Part shown: positions 32,979-41,525 of the stretch, one piece after another | Numbering within the stretch: position 1 is the first letter of the stretch | Layout of the letters: each line of letters opens with the position of its first letter | Origin: Myxococcota bacterium | GTDB taxonomy: Bacteria > Myxococcota_A > UBA9160 > UBA6930 | Reading direction: 5' to 3' | Assembly (NCBI GenBank): GCA_030065975.1 | Contig: JASJCN010000007.1 | Span: forward strand, 1-57,443 | Length of the DNA stretch: 57,443 bases | The notes under the pieces: generated by a model | Told to the model about the DNA's origin: nothing | Database searches by the model: none | Seen by the model: only the letters and a program-made list of their open reading frames with translations | Made by a program: the position numbers and the translations under genes

Positions 32979-33629
32979 TTGAGTCGCTCGCTGAAATACG
33001 ACATCCCGGGGGAGGACCGCCGGGTGACCCTGGAGGAGATCCGGGAGAAGGGGCTTCCCGCGCTCTTCGGCCCGGAGCTCTCGGGGGCCCACCCCCTCGT
33101 GGTGGAGCTCGGCTTCGGGCGCGGCGAGTTCCTGCGGCACCTGGCGGCCGAGGCTCCGGGGACGGCGCACCTCGGCGTCGAGCTCTCGTTCAAGCGCGTG
33201 CTCAAGATGTCGCGCCGGATCGCCCGCGAGGGCGACCCGAACATCCGCCTCATCGAGGCCCGCGCCGAGGAGGTGGTGCCGGAGCTGCCCGACGCCGGCG
33301 TCGCGGCCTTCTGGATCAACTTCTCGGACCCGTGGCCCAAGAAGCGCCACCACCGCCGCCGGCTGGTCCAGCCCGCGCTCGTCGAGACGCTCTCCCGCAA
33401 GCTCGAGCCGGGCGGGCACCTCGACATCGCGACCGATCACGTCGACTACGCCGAGCACATCGACGCGGTGCTGAAGGCGGCCCCGGGCCTGCGCAACCGG
33501 CTCCACCCCGTTCCCTTCGCGCGCGAGATGCCGGGCCGCCGCCACACCGCCTACGAGGACGAGTGGCGCGCCGAGGGCCGGCCCCTGCACTTCTTCTGCT
33601 ACGCGCGCCGGCGCAGCTCGGCGCGATGA
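32979..33629 (+). CDS. trmB: TrmB, tRNA (guanine-46-N7)-methyltransferase
   Basis: This 216-residue SAM enzyme forms m7G46 in tRNA. Landmarks are VVELGFGRGEFLRHLA (SAM loop), NFSDPWPKKRHHRRR (the diagnostic TrmB motif) and TAYEDEWRAEGRP near the end. The start is TTG, with TAATCT 8 nt upstream and no ribosome-binding site, consistent with a leaderless start. It overlaps the rlmN start by 4 nt, so two RNA-modification genes are coupled. Confidence 0.93.
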   Translation: MSRSLKYDIPGEDRRVTLEEIREKGLPALFGPELSGAHPLVVELGFGRGEFLRHLAAEAPGTAHLGVELSFKRVLKMSRRIAREGDPNIRLIEARAEEVVPELPDAGVAAFWINFSDPWPKKRHHRRRLVQPALVETLSRKLEPGGHLDIATDHVDYAEHIDAVLKAAPGLRNRLHPVPFAREMPGRRHTAYEDEWRAEGRPLHFFCYARRRSSAR

Positions 33630-34753
33630 GCGGGATGCAGCTGAAGGACCTGTCGCCGGACGCCCTGCGCGCGCACTTCGCGGCCGAGGGCCTCCCCGCC
33701 TATCGCGCCGATCAGCTCGCGACCTGGCTCTACGCGAAGGGCGTCGAAGAGGCGTCGGGGATGACCAACCTCCCGAAGGAGCTGCGCGCCCGCCTCGGTG
33801 ACGAGTGGCAGACGCGGGCGCTCTCGACGGACCAGGTCGCGCACTCCGAAGACGGGACGGTGAAGGCGACGCTCCGCACCGGGGACGGAGCGGTGATCGA
33901 GGCCGTGCTGATCCCGGAGGAGTCCCGGACCACGCTGTGCGTCTCGACCCAGGTCGGGTGCCCGCTGGCGTGCTCGTTCTGCGCGACCGGCACTCTCGGC
34001 CTCGGGCGCAACCTGACCACGGCCGAGATCGTCGACCAGGTGTGCCGCATGCGCGAGCTCCTGCCGGGCGAGCGGCGCATCACGAACGTCGTCTTCATGG
34101 GCATGGGCGAGCCGCTCCTGAACCTCGGAAACGTCGTCGAGGCGATCCGGACCCTGCTCCACCCGCGCGGCTTCGCGATGGCGCCGCGTCGGGTCACGGT
34201 CTCGACCGCCGGGGTGGTGCCGCGCATCCCCGACCTGATCTCCGAGGTGCCCGTCAACCTGGCGGTCTCGCTGCACAGCGCCCGCGACGAGGTGCGCGAC
34301 GTCCTCGTCCCGATCAACAAGCGCTTCCCCCTCGACGTGTTGCTCGGGACGCTGCGCGAGCTCCCCCACCTCGATCGCCGCCACCCCGTCTTCTTCGAGT
34401 ACACGCTGATGGCCGGCGTGAACGACTCCGTGGAGGACGCCCGGGTGCTGGTCGAGCGGCTGGCCGGCATCCCCTCCAAGGTGAACCTGATTCCGATGAA
34501 CCCCCACGCGGATGCTCCCTACCGACCGCCCGGCCCCGAGGTGGTCGACCGCTTCATGGGCGAGCTCGTGCGATCGGGGATGCGTCCGACCCTGCGCCGG
34601 AGCCGCGGCTCGGACATCGACGCCGCCTGCGGCCAGCTCGCCCTGCGCGAGCCGCCCCCGCGCGAGCCGGCCCTGCGCGAGCTCGACCCCCCACAGGCTC
34701 GCCCCCCACAGACTCGCCGGCAGGGCGCGGCTTCCGGGCCGAGCCGCGGCTAG
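33626..34753 (+). CDS. rlmN: RlmN, dual-specificity 23S rRNA A2503 / tRNA A37 methyltransferase
   Basis: This radical-SAM enzyme methylates C2 of adenosine in 23S rRNA and in some tRNAs. The 375-residue sequence shows the cluster motif GCPLACSFCATG, VVFMGMGEPLLN, VSTAGVVPRIPD and the C-terminal Cys region near SDIDAACGQL. A Pro/Arg-rich tail of about 35 residues (REPALRELDPPQARPPQTRR) extends beyond the usual end and looks like a readthrough-type extension in GC-rich DNA. The start overlaps the trmB stop. Confidence 0.95.
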   Translation: MSGMQLKDLSPDALRAHFAAEGLPAYRADQLATWLYAKGVEEASGMTNLPKELRARLGDEWQTRALSTDQVAHSEDGTVKATLRTGDGAVIEAVLIPEESRTTLCVSTQVGCPLACSFCATGTLGLGRNLTTAEIVDQVCRMRELLPGERRITNVVFMGMGEPLLNLGNVVEAIRTLLHPRGFAMAPRRVTVSTAGVVPRIPDLISEVPVNLAVSLHSARDEVRDVLVPINKRFPLDVLLGTLRELPHLDRRHPVFFEYTLMAGVNDSVEDARVLVERLAGIPSKVNLIPMNPHADAPYRPPGPEVVDRFMGELVRSGMRPTLRRSRGSDIDAACGQLALREPPPREPALRELDPPQARPPQTRRQGAASGPSRG

Positions 34754-34848
34754 CCCGCGCTAAGCCCGCCAGGCCGTCCGGCCGAAGCGTCCTGAACGGC
34801 GGTCCGCGGGCGCGGGCCGCCCGGCACCCAGCGGTTCGGACGAGGTCG

Positions 34849-35529
34849 ATGCTCTACGCGGTCGGGGACATCCACGGCGAGCTCCAGAAGCTCGAGGCGC
34901 TGCTCGACTCGCTCCCCCTGGAGGACAACGACCGCCTGGTCTTCCTCGGCGACTACGTGGACCGGGGCCCCGAGCCCAAGGGGGTCGTGGACCGGCTGGT
35001 CGAGCTCTCGCGGCACTGGCCCTGTGTGTTCCTGATGGGGAACCACGAGTCCATGTTCCTGGACTTCCTGGGCTGGAAGGACCCCGCCTACTTCGGGGGC
35101 GACGCGTTCCTCGGCAACGGCGGCGACCGCACCCTGGCGAGCTACGGCTACTTCGACTCGCCGGCCCCGGATCCGCGCACCTTCGAGCTGCCCAAGGACC
35201 ACCACCGCTTCTACGAAGGCCTGAAGCTCTACTACGTAGATGGCGACTATGCCTTCGTCCACGCAGGGCTTTCTCGGAAGGCCCTGTCCCAGGGCGACCT
35301 CGGATTCGCGCTCCGCCGCTCGAAGCCCGAGGACCTGCTCTGGAACCGCTCCACCGGCGATCTGCCCCACAACCTGGGCGCCACCATCGTCTACGGGCAC
35401 ACCCCGAGTCAGGACCTGGGAGTGCGCTGGAACGAGCCCTTCAGCATCGGGGTCGACACCGGCGCCGTGTACGGCGGGCCGCTCACCGCGATCCGCCTCC
35501 CCGACGAGTCGCTCTTCCAGAGCTTCTAG
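34849..35529 (+). CDS. Calcineurin-like metallophosphatase (PrpA/bis(5'-nucleosyl)-tetraphosphatase-like)
   Basis: This 226-residue phosphoesterase shows the full metal-binding set: AVGDIHGELQKLEALL, FLGDYVDRGPEPKG, LMGNHESMF, FVHAGLS and VYGHTPSQD. This is the serine/threonine protein phosphatase or ApaH-like group. The substrate cannot be told from sequence. The compact form without extra domains favours a PrpA-like protein phosphatase. The ATG at 34849 begins the first strand, so the track extension is rejected. It converges on the lytic transglycosylase gene. Confidence 0.9.
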   Translation: MLYAVGDIHGELQKLEALLDSLPLEDNDRLVFLGDYVDRGPEPKGVVDRLVELSRHWPCVFLMGNHESMFLDFLGWKDPAYFGGDAFLGNGGDRTLASYGYFDSPAPDPRTFELPKDHHRFYEGLKLYYVDGDYAFVHAGLSRKALSQGDLGFALRRSKPEDLLWNRSTGDLPHNLGATIVYGHTPSQDLGVRWNEPFSIGVDTGAVYGGPLTAIRLPDESLFQSF

Positions 35530-35616
35530 GTCGGCTCTGCACGGGCTTCTCTACACGTCGCGTTCGAGCCCGCTGGGGGTCCTACCGTCGCGTGTCGTTC
35601 ACACCTGCAGAGCGCG

Positions 35617-37428
35617 CTAGGGCCGGGCCGTGCCCGGCAGGTAGAGGCGCTGGCCCACCTGGATGCGGTTGCGGTTCCGCAGGCCGTTGTGCTCCGCGAG
35701 CGCGGCGGCGGTGGTGTTGAAGCGGGCGGCGATGGATTGGAGGTTGTCGCCGCGCTTCACCACGTAGACGCCGGCACTCGCCGCTCCGGCGCGCGCCGTG
35801 CGGGAGCCTCCGGGCAGCTGCAGCACCTGTCCCACGGCGATCCGGTTGGCCCGCCGGATGCCGTTGGCGTCCGCCAGGTCCTGGACCGAGAGGCCGAAGC
35901 GGCGGGCGATCCCCGACAGGGTGTCGCCGCGCCGCACGCGGTAGAGGCCGTCGGCCGGGATCGGAGCCGGAACGCTGCGCTCGGCGACCGAGGCGGGCGG
36001 CCCCGCGATGTCGCGCACGGGGAGCTTCAGCTTCTGCCCGGCGCGGATGCGATGGCGGCTGCGCAGCCCGTTCAGGGCGACCAGCTCCGACTGGCTCACG
36101 TTGAAGCGGCTCGCGATGCCCGAGAGGCTGTCGCCGCGGCGTACCGTATAGGTGCGGTCGGGACGCTGCTCGCGGAAGCGGTCTCCGCTCGGGATGCTCG
36201 CGAGCAGGGTGCGCGCCGGCGGGGCATCCAGGCGCCGGGGCACGCGCAGCCCGTAGCCCTTGGGCACGTGCTTCGAGCCCTCCCAGACCGGCGAGAGCAG
36301 GGCCGGGTTCGCCTTGCGCAGGGTGGCCAGCGGGAGGTTCAGGGCGTCGGCGACCTTGGGTGCGCGGTAGTAGTGCTCGAGCGCCACGATCTCCGGGCTT
36401 TGCGGGGCGTCCTTCTGGATCGGCCCGAAGTAGCGCTCGGGGTCGGCGTCGATCTCCTGGGCCGCGAGGAAGCTCACGTAGAAGTTGCGCGAGGCGAAGC
36501 CGAAGGTGCGGCTCTTGTAGCGCCGGATGATCTCGTCCATGTCCCGCGTCCCGAGCTTGCGGACGGCCCGGGCCATGCCGGCGGCCCCGTGGTTGTAGGC
36601 GGTGATGGCGAGCGACCAGCGATCCAGCCGCTCGTGGTTCGCCTTCAGCAGGCGGCTGGCCGCCACGCTCGAGAGGAAGGGGTCGCGACGCTCGTCGACC
36701 ACGTGGTCGACGCGCATGTAGAGGCGGCCGGTCGAGCGGGTGAACTGCCAGAGCCCGGAGGCCCCCACGTGGGAGCGCGCCTCGGGATTGAAGGAGGACT
36801 CGACGTGGGGCAGGGCGACCAGCTCCACGGGGACGCGGTGCTCCCGCAGGGTCTGGCGGATGTACTCCTCCCAGCGTCCCATCCGCACCAGGCCCGCCTT
36901 GAACTTGTTGGCCTGGCCGCGCTGGAAGCGGATGCGCTTGCGCGCGTCGCGCAGGGTGGCGTTGGAGACGCCCGTCGGAAACAGGGCGAGCACGCGCCGC
37001 TCCTCGTTCGAGAGGCCGCTGCGCTTGCCCGTCGAGAGCTTCTTCAGGATCGCCTTGTAGTGGGCGCGTCGCTTGTCGAGGATGCGATCGTAGGCGCGGC
37101 GGGAGAGGCCCTCGGGCGCACGCGTCGTCTCGTAGACGATGGTGAGGTCCTTCGAGTCGTGGAGCAGGCCGGCGTTGGTGCCGACCTCGGAGTACACGCG
37201 CTTCCAGAAGGCGACCCGGTGGTCGAGGCCCGCCGGACGGTCGAAGGCCGCGGGCCGGGCGGCCGGTGGGGTCGAAGCCTGGGCCGCACCCTGGGCGGAG
37301 GCAGCGGTCGTGAGCCCCGCGGCGATTGCGAGGGCCAGGCCCCACGCCACGGCCGTCCTCCGGCCGAGATTGGAGGTGCCCCACGTGAGCCCGGGGAGGG
37401 CTCGAGTCATCGATTCCCGCAGTTGCAT
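35617..37428 (-). CDS. MltD-like membrane-bound lytic transglycosylase with three LysM domains
   Basis: This 603-residue exported murein hydrolase has a signal-like segment (TAVAWGLALAIAAGLTTAASA). An SLT/lysozyme-like domain follows, with the catalytic Glu in ALPHVESSFNPEARS (near residue 208) and GLWQFTRSTGR. Three C-terminal LysM peptidoglycan-binding repeats (YTVRRGDSLSGIASRF, YRVRRGDTLSGIARRF, YVVKRGDNLQSIAARF) end the protein. It cleaves glycan strands during growth or division. The start is uncertain: ATG 37428 or ATG 37410, both downstream of the track start at 37461. No lipobox Cys is seen, unlike E. coli MltD. Confidence 0.92.
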   Translation of the reverse strand: MQLRESMTRALPGLTWGTSNLGRRTAVAWGLALAIAAGLTTAASAQGAAQASTPPAARPAAFDRPAGLDHRVAFWKRVYSEVGTNAGLLHDSKDLTIVYETTRAPEGLSRRAYDRILDKRRAHYKAILKKLSTGKRSGLSNEERRVLALFPTGVSNATLRDARKRIRFQRGQANKFKAGLVRMGRWEEYIRQTLREHRVPVELVALPHVESSFNPEARSHVGASGLWQFTRSTGRLYMRVDHVVDERRDPFLSSVAASRLLKANHERLDRWSLAITAYNHGAAGMARAVRKLGTRDMDEIIRRYKSRTFGFASRNFYVSFLAAQEIDADPERYFGPIQKDAPQSPEIVALEHYYRAPKVADALNLPLATLRKANPALLSPVWEGSKHVPKGYGLRVPRRLDAPPARTLLASIPSGDRFREQRPDRTYTVRRGDSLSGIASRFNVSQSELVALNGLRSRHRIRAGQKLKLPVRDIAGPPASVAERSVPAPIPADGLYRVRRGDTLSGIARRFGLSVQDLADANGIRRANRIAVGQVLQLPGGSRTARAGAASAGVYVVKRGDNLQSIAARFNTTAAALAEHNGLRNRNRIQVGQRLYLPGTARP

Positions 37429-37655
37429 CGGACCCGCGCTTGAGTCGAGAGGTGGATCCACACAGCGATCGGCAGAACCCGCTCCAAGCTAGACCCCAAG
37501 CTGCACGGCCAGGTGAAGGTGAACAGCCAGGGGCCTTCGAGACGACGCGAGACGATCCGAGCTCACTGCAAACTCGCGGGTGTTGGGGGATTGCACCCGC
37601 CCGGAAGAGACTAGCGACCCGATCGCCGTCCGGGAGGAGAAGCGCGGGGAGGCGG

Positions 37656-39167
37656 CTACTTCTTTCGGCCCTTCCGGCGCGCGTTCTTGGCCGACTTCCG
37701 CTTCTTCTTGGCCTGGCTCCGAGCCCGGGCGGCGTTGGCCCGCCGCGCCTTGCGATCGCCCCCGCCGCCGAGCATCTCGCTCGGGTCGAAGCCCGCGGGC
37801 ATGCCGGCGCCGGCGAGGCGGTTCATGCCCGGGATGCGGGACATCAGGCCGCCCCCGCCTCCGCCGCCGAGCGAGGCCATCATCTCGCGCATCTGCCGGA
37901 ATCGGCCCACGAGGTCGGTCACGTCCTTCGCGTTCCGCCCGCTCCCCTTCGCGATGCGCGTCGCGCGGCTCTTGTCGATCACCTCGGGCTGCTTGCGCTC
38001 GCCCGGCGTCATCGACTGGATCATCGCCTCGACCTTCTTGATCTCGCCCTCGTCGACCTGATCGGCCACCGAGTCCATGCCCGGGAGCTTGCCCAGGATG
38101 TCCTTGAGCGGGCCCATCTTCTGGATCGTGCGCAGCTGGGTGAGCAGGTCGTCCATGCCGAACTGCCCCTGCAGCAGGCGCTCGGCGTCCTCCTCCGCCT
38201 TCTTCTCGTCGACGACCTGCTCGAAGTCGCGCACCAGCCCGACCACGTCGCCCATCCCGAGGATGCGCGAGGCCAGGCCTTCCGGGCGGAAGGGCTCGAG
38301 ACGGTCGACGGTCTCGCCGGTGCCCAGGAACTTGATCGGGACGCCGGTCACGGCCTTCACCGCCAGGGCCGCGCCGCCGCGGGAGTCGCCGTCGAGCTTG
38401 GTCATCACCAGCCCGTCGAGCGAAAGCCGCTCGGCGAAGGCGCCCGCCACGTTCACGGCGTCGCGGCCCATCAGGGCGTCGCACACGAGCAGGGTGTTCG
38501 CCGGCTCGGTGCGCGCGGCGATCTCGGCGAGCTCCTCCATCAGGGTCTCGTCCACGGCCAGGCGGCCGGCGGTGTCGTAGACGACCGCGTCGAAGCCCTC
38601 GTTCTGCACGCGCTCGCGTGCCGCGGCGCAGATCGCCGGGGGCTCGTCGCCGGGGCCGCCCACGTGGACGGGGACGTCGATGCTCTCGCCGAGCTGCTGC
38701 AGCTGCAGCACCGCCGCCGGCCGCTGGGTGTCGGCCGCGACCAGCAGCACCTTCCGGCTCTCGCGCTTCAGGTGGTTGGCGAGCTTGGCGGCGACCGTCG
38801 TCTTTCCGACGCCCTGGAGGCCGACCAGCATGACCGAGGTGGCGCCCTGCTTGCGCGAGAGCGACGGGTCGACGGGCCCCATGAGCTCGACGAGCTCTTC
38901 CTCGCACACCTTCACGAACGCCTGGCCCGGGGTGATGCGGACGGTCTGTCCCTGGGCGTTCTTGACCCGGGTCTCGACCTTGCCGCCGAGGGCCCGGCCC
39001 TTGACCCGGGCGATGAAGTCCTTGACCACGCCGAAGTCGACGTCGGCCTCGAGCAGCGAGGCGCGCACGTCCTTCAGGGCGTCGGCGACGTTGTCCTCGG
39101 TCAGCTCGCGGACGCCCTGGAGGCGCTCACGGGCGTTCTTGAAGCCGCTACTCAGGGTCTCGAGCAT
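37656..39167 (-). CDS. ffh: Ffh, signal recognition particle GTPase (SRP54)
   Basis: This protein binds signal sequences and 4.5S RNA to deliver nascent membrane proteins to FtsY. The 503 residues show the N domain, the G domain (LVGLQGVGKTTVAAKLA, DTAGRLAVDE, TKLDGDSRGG) and a Met-rich M domain. A Gly-rich linker and a very basic C-terminus (RSQAKKKRKSAKNARRKGRKK region) end it. It ends past the usual length by this Lys/Arg tail. TAGGTT lies 7 nt before the ATG without a Shine-Dalgarno sequence. A search of the flanks by eye found no 4.5S RNA. Confidence 0.96.
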   Translation of the reverse strand: MLETLSSGFKNARERLQGVRELTEDNVADALKDVRASLLEADVDFGVVKDFIARVKGRALGGKVETRVKNAQGQTVRITPGQAFVKVCEEELVELMGPVDPSLSRKQGATSVMLVGLQGVGKTTVAAKLANHLKRESRKVLLVAADTQRPAAVLQLQQLGESIDVPVHVGGPGDEPPAICAAARERVQNEGFDAVVYDTAGRLAVDETLMEELAEIAARTEPANTLLVCDALMGRDAVNVAGAFAERLSLDGLVMTKLDGDSRGGAALAVKAVTGVPIKFLGTGETVDRLEPFRPEGLASRILGMGDVVGLVRDFEQVVDEKKAEEDAERLLQGQFGMDDLLTQLRTIQKMGPLKDILGKLPGMDSVADQVDEGEIKKVEAMIQSMTPGERKQPEVIDKSRATRIAKGSGRNAKDVTDLVGRFRQMREMMASLGGGGGGGLMSRIPGMNRLAGAGMPAGFDPSEMLGGGGDRKARRANAARARSQAKKKRKSAKNARRKGRKK

Positions 39168-39272
39168 GGGGGGCAACCTACCGAAAGGGCGCGCGGCCGG
39201 CCCGGCCCGGGACCCCGGGACGCTCCTGTGGTATCTCCGGCCCCGAGGGGTCGAGGCCCGCGCGGAGGACCG

Positions 39273-39488
39273 ATGGCGACCGAAGTCGAATCCCAGATCT
39301 CGGGCAACGTCTGGAAGATCGAGAAGCAGGCCGGCGACGCCGTCGAGGAAGAGGACGAGATCCTGATCCTCGAGTCCATGAAGATGGAGATCCCCGTCGA
39401 GGCCCCCTGCGCCGGTCGGCTCGCCGAGATCCGCGTGGCCGAGGGCGACCACGTGGAAGAGGGCACGGTTCTCGCCGTGATCGAGTGA
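39273..39488 (+). CDS. Minimal biotin/lipoyl carrier protein (BCCP-like)
   Basis: This 71-residue protein is little more than one biotinyl domain, with the biotinylation motif ESMKMEIP and the mirrored glycine turns (ISGNVWKI, APCAGRLAEI). Free-standing carriers of this size serve acyl-CoA carboxylases or biotin-dependent transcarboxylases whose other subunits are encoded elsewhere. GCGGAGG precedes the ATG. The GNAT gene begins on its stop codon (TGATG), so expression is coupled. The carboxylase partner is not in the window. Confidence 0.9.
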   Translation: MATEVESQISGNVWKIEKQAGDAVEEEDEILILESMKMEIPVEAPCAGRLAEIRVAEGDHVEEGTVLAVIE

Positions 39489-40354
39489 TGGCGGTGGCGG
39501 TGGAGACGACCCGGGTCCGGCCGATCGTGGCCGAGGACGGAGCGATGGTGCTGCGCCATCTCGAACGGGAGCCGCGTCTCAACCTGCCGCTGATCGACAT
39601 GGCTCTGCGCCTGGCGGAGCCGCCCACCGGCATCGACCTGCGCACTGCGCTGGTCGGCGCCTTCCAGGGCGACGAGCTGCTCGCCGTGGCGTCGACCCAG
39701 CCCAGCGTCGTGCTGGATGCGACGGCGAGCCCCGGCGCGCTCGAAGCCCTGTTCCCCCACCTCTCCGGGGTCGGCACCGGGCTGGTCAAGAGCACCGAGG
39801 AGGTGGTGGATCCGCTCTGGACCTGGCTCGAGAAGCGCGGTCGTCGCGCGCTGCTCGATCGCATCGAGATCGGCTTCGCCCTCGACGCGCAGACTCCGGA
39901 GATCGGCCTCGAGCCCGAGCCCGACTCGGGGCTGCGCGTGCGGTCGGCCGCTGCCTCCGACCTCGACGACCTGGTCCAGGCGGCCCGGGCGAGCCTGCGG
40001 GAGGAGAACCGGCCCGATGCCTTCCGCGGGGATCCGGTGGGATTCCGTCGCTGGGTACGGGGTCGCCTGCCGCGTGCCACCGTGGTGGAGGAGGGCGGCC
40101 GCGTGGTCTTCGTCGGCTACGCCGACGTGCAGTGCGCACGGGGCTGGCTGCTCCAGGGCGTCTACACCTGGCCGGCGCGACGCCGAAAGGGGCTGGCCCG
40201 GGTCGGCGTGGCCGAGATCTGCCGGCGCGCCTTCGCCTCGGGCGCCGACCACGTGCAGCTCGCGGTGGTCGAGGGCAACCTCGCGGCCGAACGCCTCTAC
40301 CGCGGCCTGGGCTTCGAGTCGTTCGCCCGGCTCCGGACGCTGCTCTTCTCGTAG
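39488..40354 (+). CDS. GNAT-family N-acetyltransferase with DUF4081-like N-terminus
   Basis: This 288-residue protein has an N-terminal domain (about 1-135) resembling DUF4081. A GNAT domain with the acetyl-CoA loop region TWPARRRKGLARVGVAEI and the end motif NLAAERLYRGLGFESF follows. Substrate is unknown. The ATG at 39488 overlaps the last base of the biotin-carrier stop; the track lists the upstream GTG at 39485. A functional link to the carrier, for example modifying the same pathway, is only suggested by coupling. Confidence 0.85.
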   Translation: MAVAVETTRVRPIVAEDGAMVLRHLEREPRLNLPLIDMALRLAEPPTGIDLRTALVGAFQGDELLAVASTQPSVVLDATASPGALEALFPHLSGVGTGLVKSTEEVVDPLWTWLEKRGRRALLDRIEIGFALDAQTPEIGLEPEPDSGLRVRSAAASDLDDLVQAARASLREENRPDAFRGDPVGFRRWVRGRLPRATVVEEGGRVVFVGYADVQCARGWLLQGVYTWPARRRKGLARVGVAEICRRAFASGADHVQLAVVEGNLAAERLYRGLGFESFARLRTLLFS

Positions 40355-40391
40355 GGCGGCTCGCGTCCCAAGGCCCGCTCCGAAGGCTGGC

Positions 40392-40421
40392 TTGATTCGC
40401 GAGTCAACGCGCTGCTAGCCT
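40392..40421 (+). promoter_or_regulatory. Palindromic operator overlapping the promoter of the SDR gene
   Basis: TTGATTCGCGAGTCAA (40392-40407) is an imperfect 16-bp palindrome (14 of 16 positions) typical of TetR-type operators. Its left arm TTGATT can serve as a -35 element, 18 nt before TAGCCT (40416-40421). A regulator bound here would cover the -35 region. The gene it would control starts at 40516 after a leader of about 90 nt. Confidence 0.45.
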
Positions 40422-40515
40422 CGGCCGCCCGGCCTCGAAAGGCCGGCCCCGCACCGACCCCCGCGCAAGCCCCGGTCGCGTGCCCAACGGAATCCCCCAC
40501 GCGAAGGAGCATCCC

Positions 40516-41376
40516 ATGGGTCTCTTGGATGGAAAGGTCGCCCTCGTCACCGGCTCGGGCGGCGGAATCGGTCGCGAGCACGCGCTGGCCCTGGCCAAGG
40601 AGGGCGCCAAGCTCGTCATCAACGACCTCGGTGGAGCCCGGGACGGCTCCGGCGACGGCGGCACCGCCATGGCCGACCAGGTCTGCGACGAGATCAAGGC
40701 CATGGGCGGCGAGGCCGTCCCGAACTACGACACCGTCGCCACCCTCGAGGGGGGCGAGGGCATCGTGAAGACCGCCCTCGACGCATTCGGGCAGCTCGAC
40801 ATCTGCGTGAACAACGCCGGCATCCTGCGGGACAAGACGGTCTCCAAGCTCACCGAGGACCTCTGGGATCCCGTCATCGCGGTCCACCTGAAGGGCACCT
40901 ACTGCGTCTCGCGTCCGGCCTTCAACCACATGAAGGAGCGCGGCCAGGGCGGCGTGATCATCAACACCAGCTCGACGTCGGGCCTGAACGGCAACTTCGG
41001 TCAGGCGAACTACGGAGCCGCCAAGGCCGGCATCGCCGGCTTCACCCGCTGCATGGCCCTCGAGGGCCAGAAGTACGGGATCCGCTGCCACATCCTGGCG
41101 CCGGTGGCGCTCACCCGGCTCACCGACGACCTGCCCGGCTTCCAGGCCGACGAGCTGAAGGAGCGCATGAAGCCCGGCCTGGTGTCGCCGCTGATCGTGT
41201 ACCTCTCGAGCGAGCTCTCGAAGGAGCTCACCAACAAGACCTTCTTCGTCGGCGGCGGGCGCATCGCCGAGATGAAGGTGGTGACGGCCAAGGGCGTGAC
41301 CAAGAAGGAGGACGGCGGGCTCTGGACGCCCGCCGAGATCGCCGACCAGATCGGCGACATCATGCTCCCCGAGTAG
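40516..41376 (+). CDS. Short-chain dehydrogenase/reductase, MFE-2-type hydroxyacyl-CoA dehydrogenase-like
   Basis: This 286-residue classical SDR has the cofactor loop VTGSGGGIGREHALALA. The second strand end INDLGG indicates NAD preference. NNAG and the full catalytic set (Ser in NTSSTSG, YGAAK) are present. The segment following strand 2 (ARDGSGDGG) resembles the peroxisomal multifunctional enzyme type 2 dehydrogenase domain, so a 3-hydroxyacyl-CoA substrate is likely. GAAGGAG lies 7 nt before the ATG. A palindromic operator lies in the upstream promoter and a strong hairpin follows the gene, so it appears to be a single-gene unit. Confidence 0.9.
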   Translation: MGLLDGKVALVTGSGGGIGREHALALAKEGAKLVINDLGGARDGSGDGGTAMADQVCDEIKAMGGEAVPNYDTVATLEGGEGIVKTALDAFGQLDICVNNAGILRDKTVSKLTEDLWDPVIAVHLKGTYCVSRPAFNHMKERGQGGVIINTSSTSGLNGNFGQANYGAAKAGIAGFTRCMALEGQKYGIRCHILAPVALTRLTDDLPGFQADELKERMKPGLVSPLIVYLSSELSKELTNKTFFVGGGRIAEMKVVTAKGVTKKEDGGLWTPAEIADQIGDIMLPE

Positions 41377-41429
41377 GCCGCCGGGCCCCGGAATCGATCG
41401 AGCGATCGATCGAGGGGCGATCGACTGGC

Positions 41430-41463
41430 AAGGGCCCTCGCTCCGTCGGGAGCGGGGGCCCTT
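41430..41463 (+). terminator. Strong GC-rich hairpin between the SDR gene and plsB
   Basis: AAGGGCCCTCGCTCC-GTCG-GGAGCGGGGGCCCTT folds into a nearly perfect 15-bp stem with a 4-nt loop (one T-G pair). It ends in TT and then CTGCG, so the U-tract is short. Just upstream is a second inverted repeat ATCGATCG-AG-CGATCGAT (41393-41410). The site is placed to end SDR transcription before the leaderless-type plsB start. Confidence 0.6.
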
Positions 41464-41525
41464 CTGCGTCCAGAGGGGCCGAGGAAGCGGGGCCCTTCGC
41501 CCGCCAACGGCTACGATTGCCCCCC

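Noticed and set aside
35570-35600. GTTCGAGCCC resembling a tRNA T-loop between the phosphatase and transglycosylase genes
   Set aside because: The flanking bases do not form a T-stem and no acceptor or anticodon arm fits around it.
37429-37655. Possible 4.5S (SRP) RNA gene beside ffh
   Set aside because: A GGTGAAGGTGAACAGCC-like stretch is present, but the conserved GGAAGGAAGCAGCC core and surrounding helix are not.
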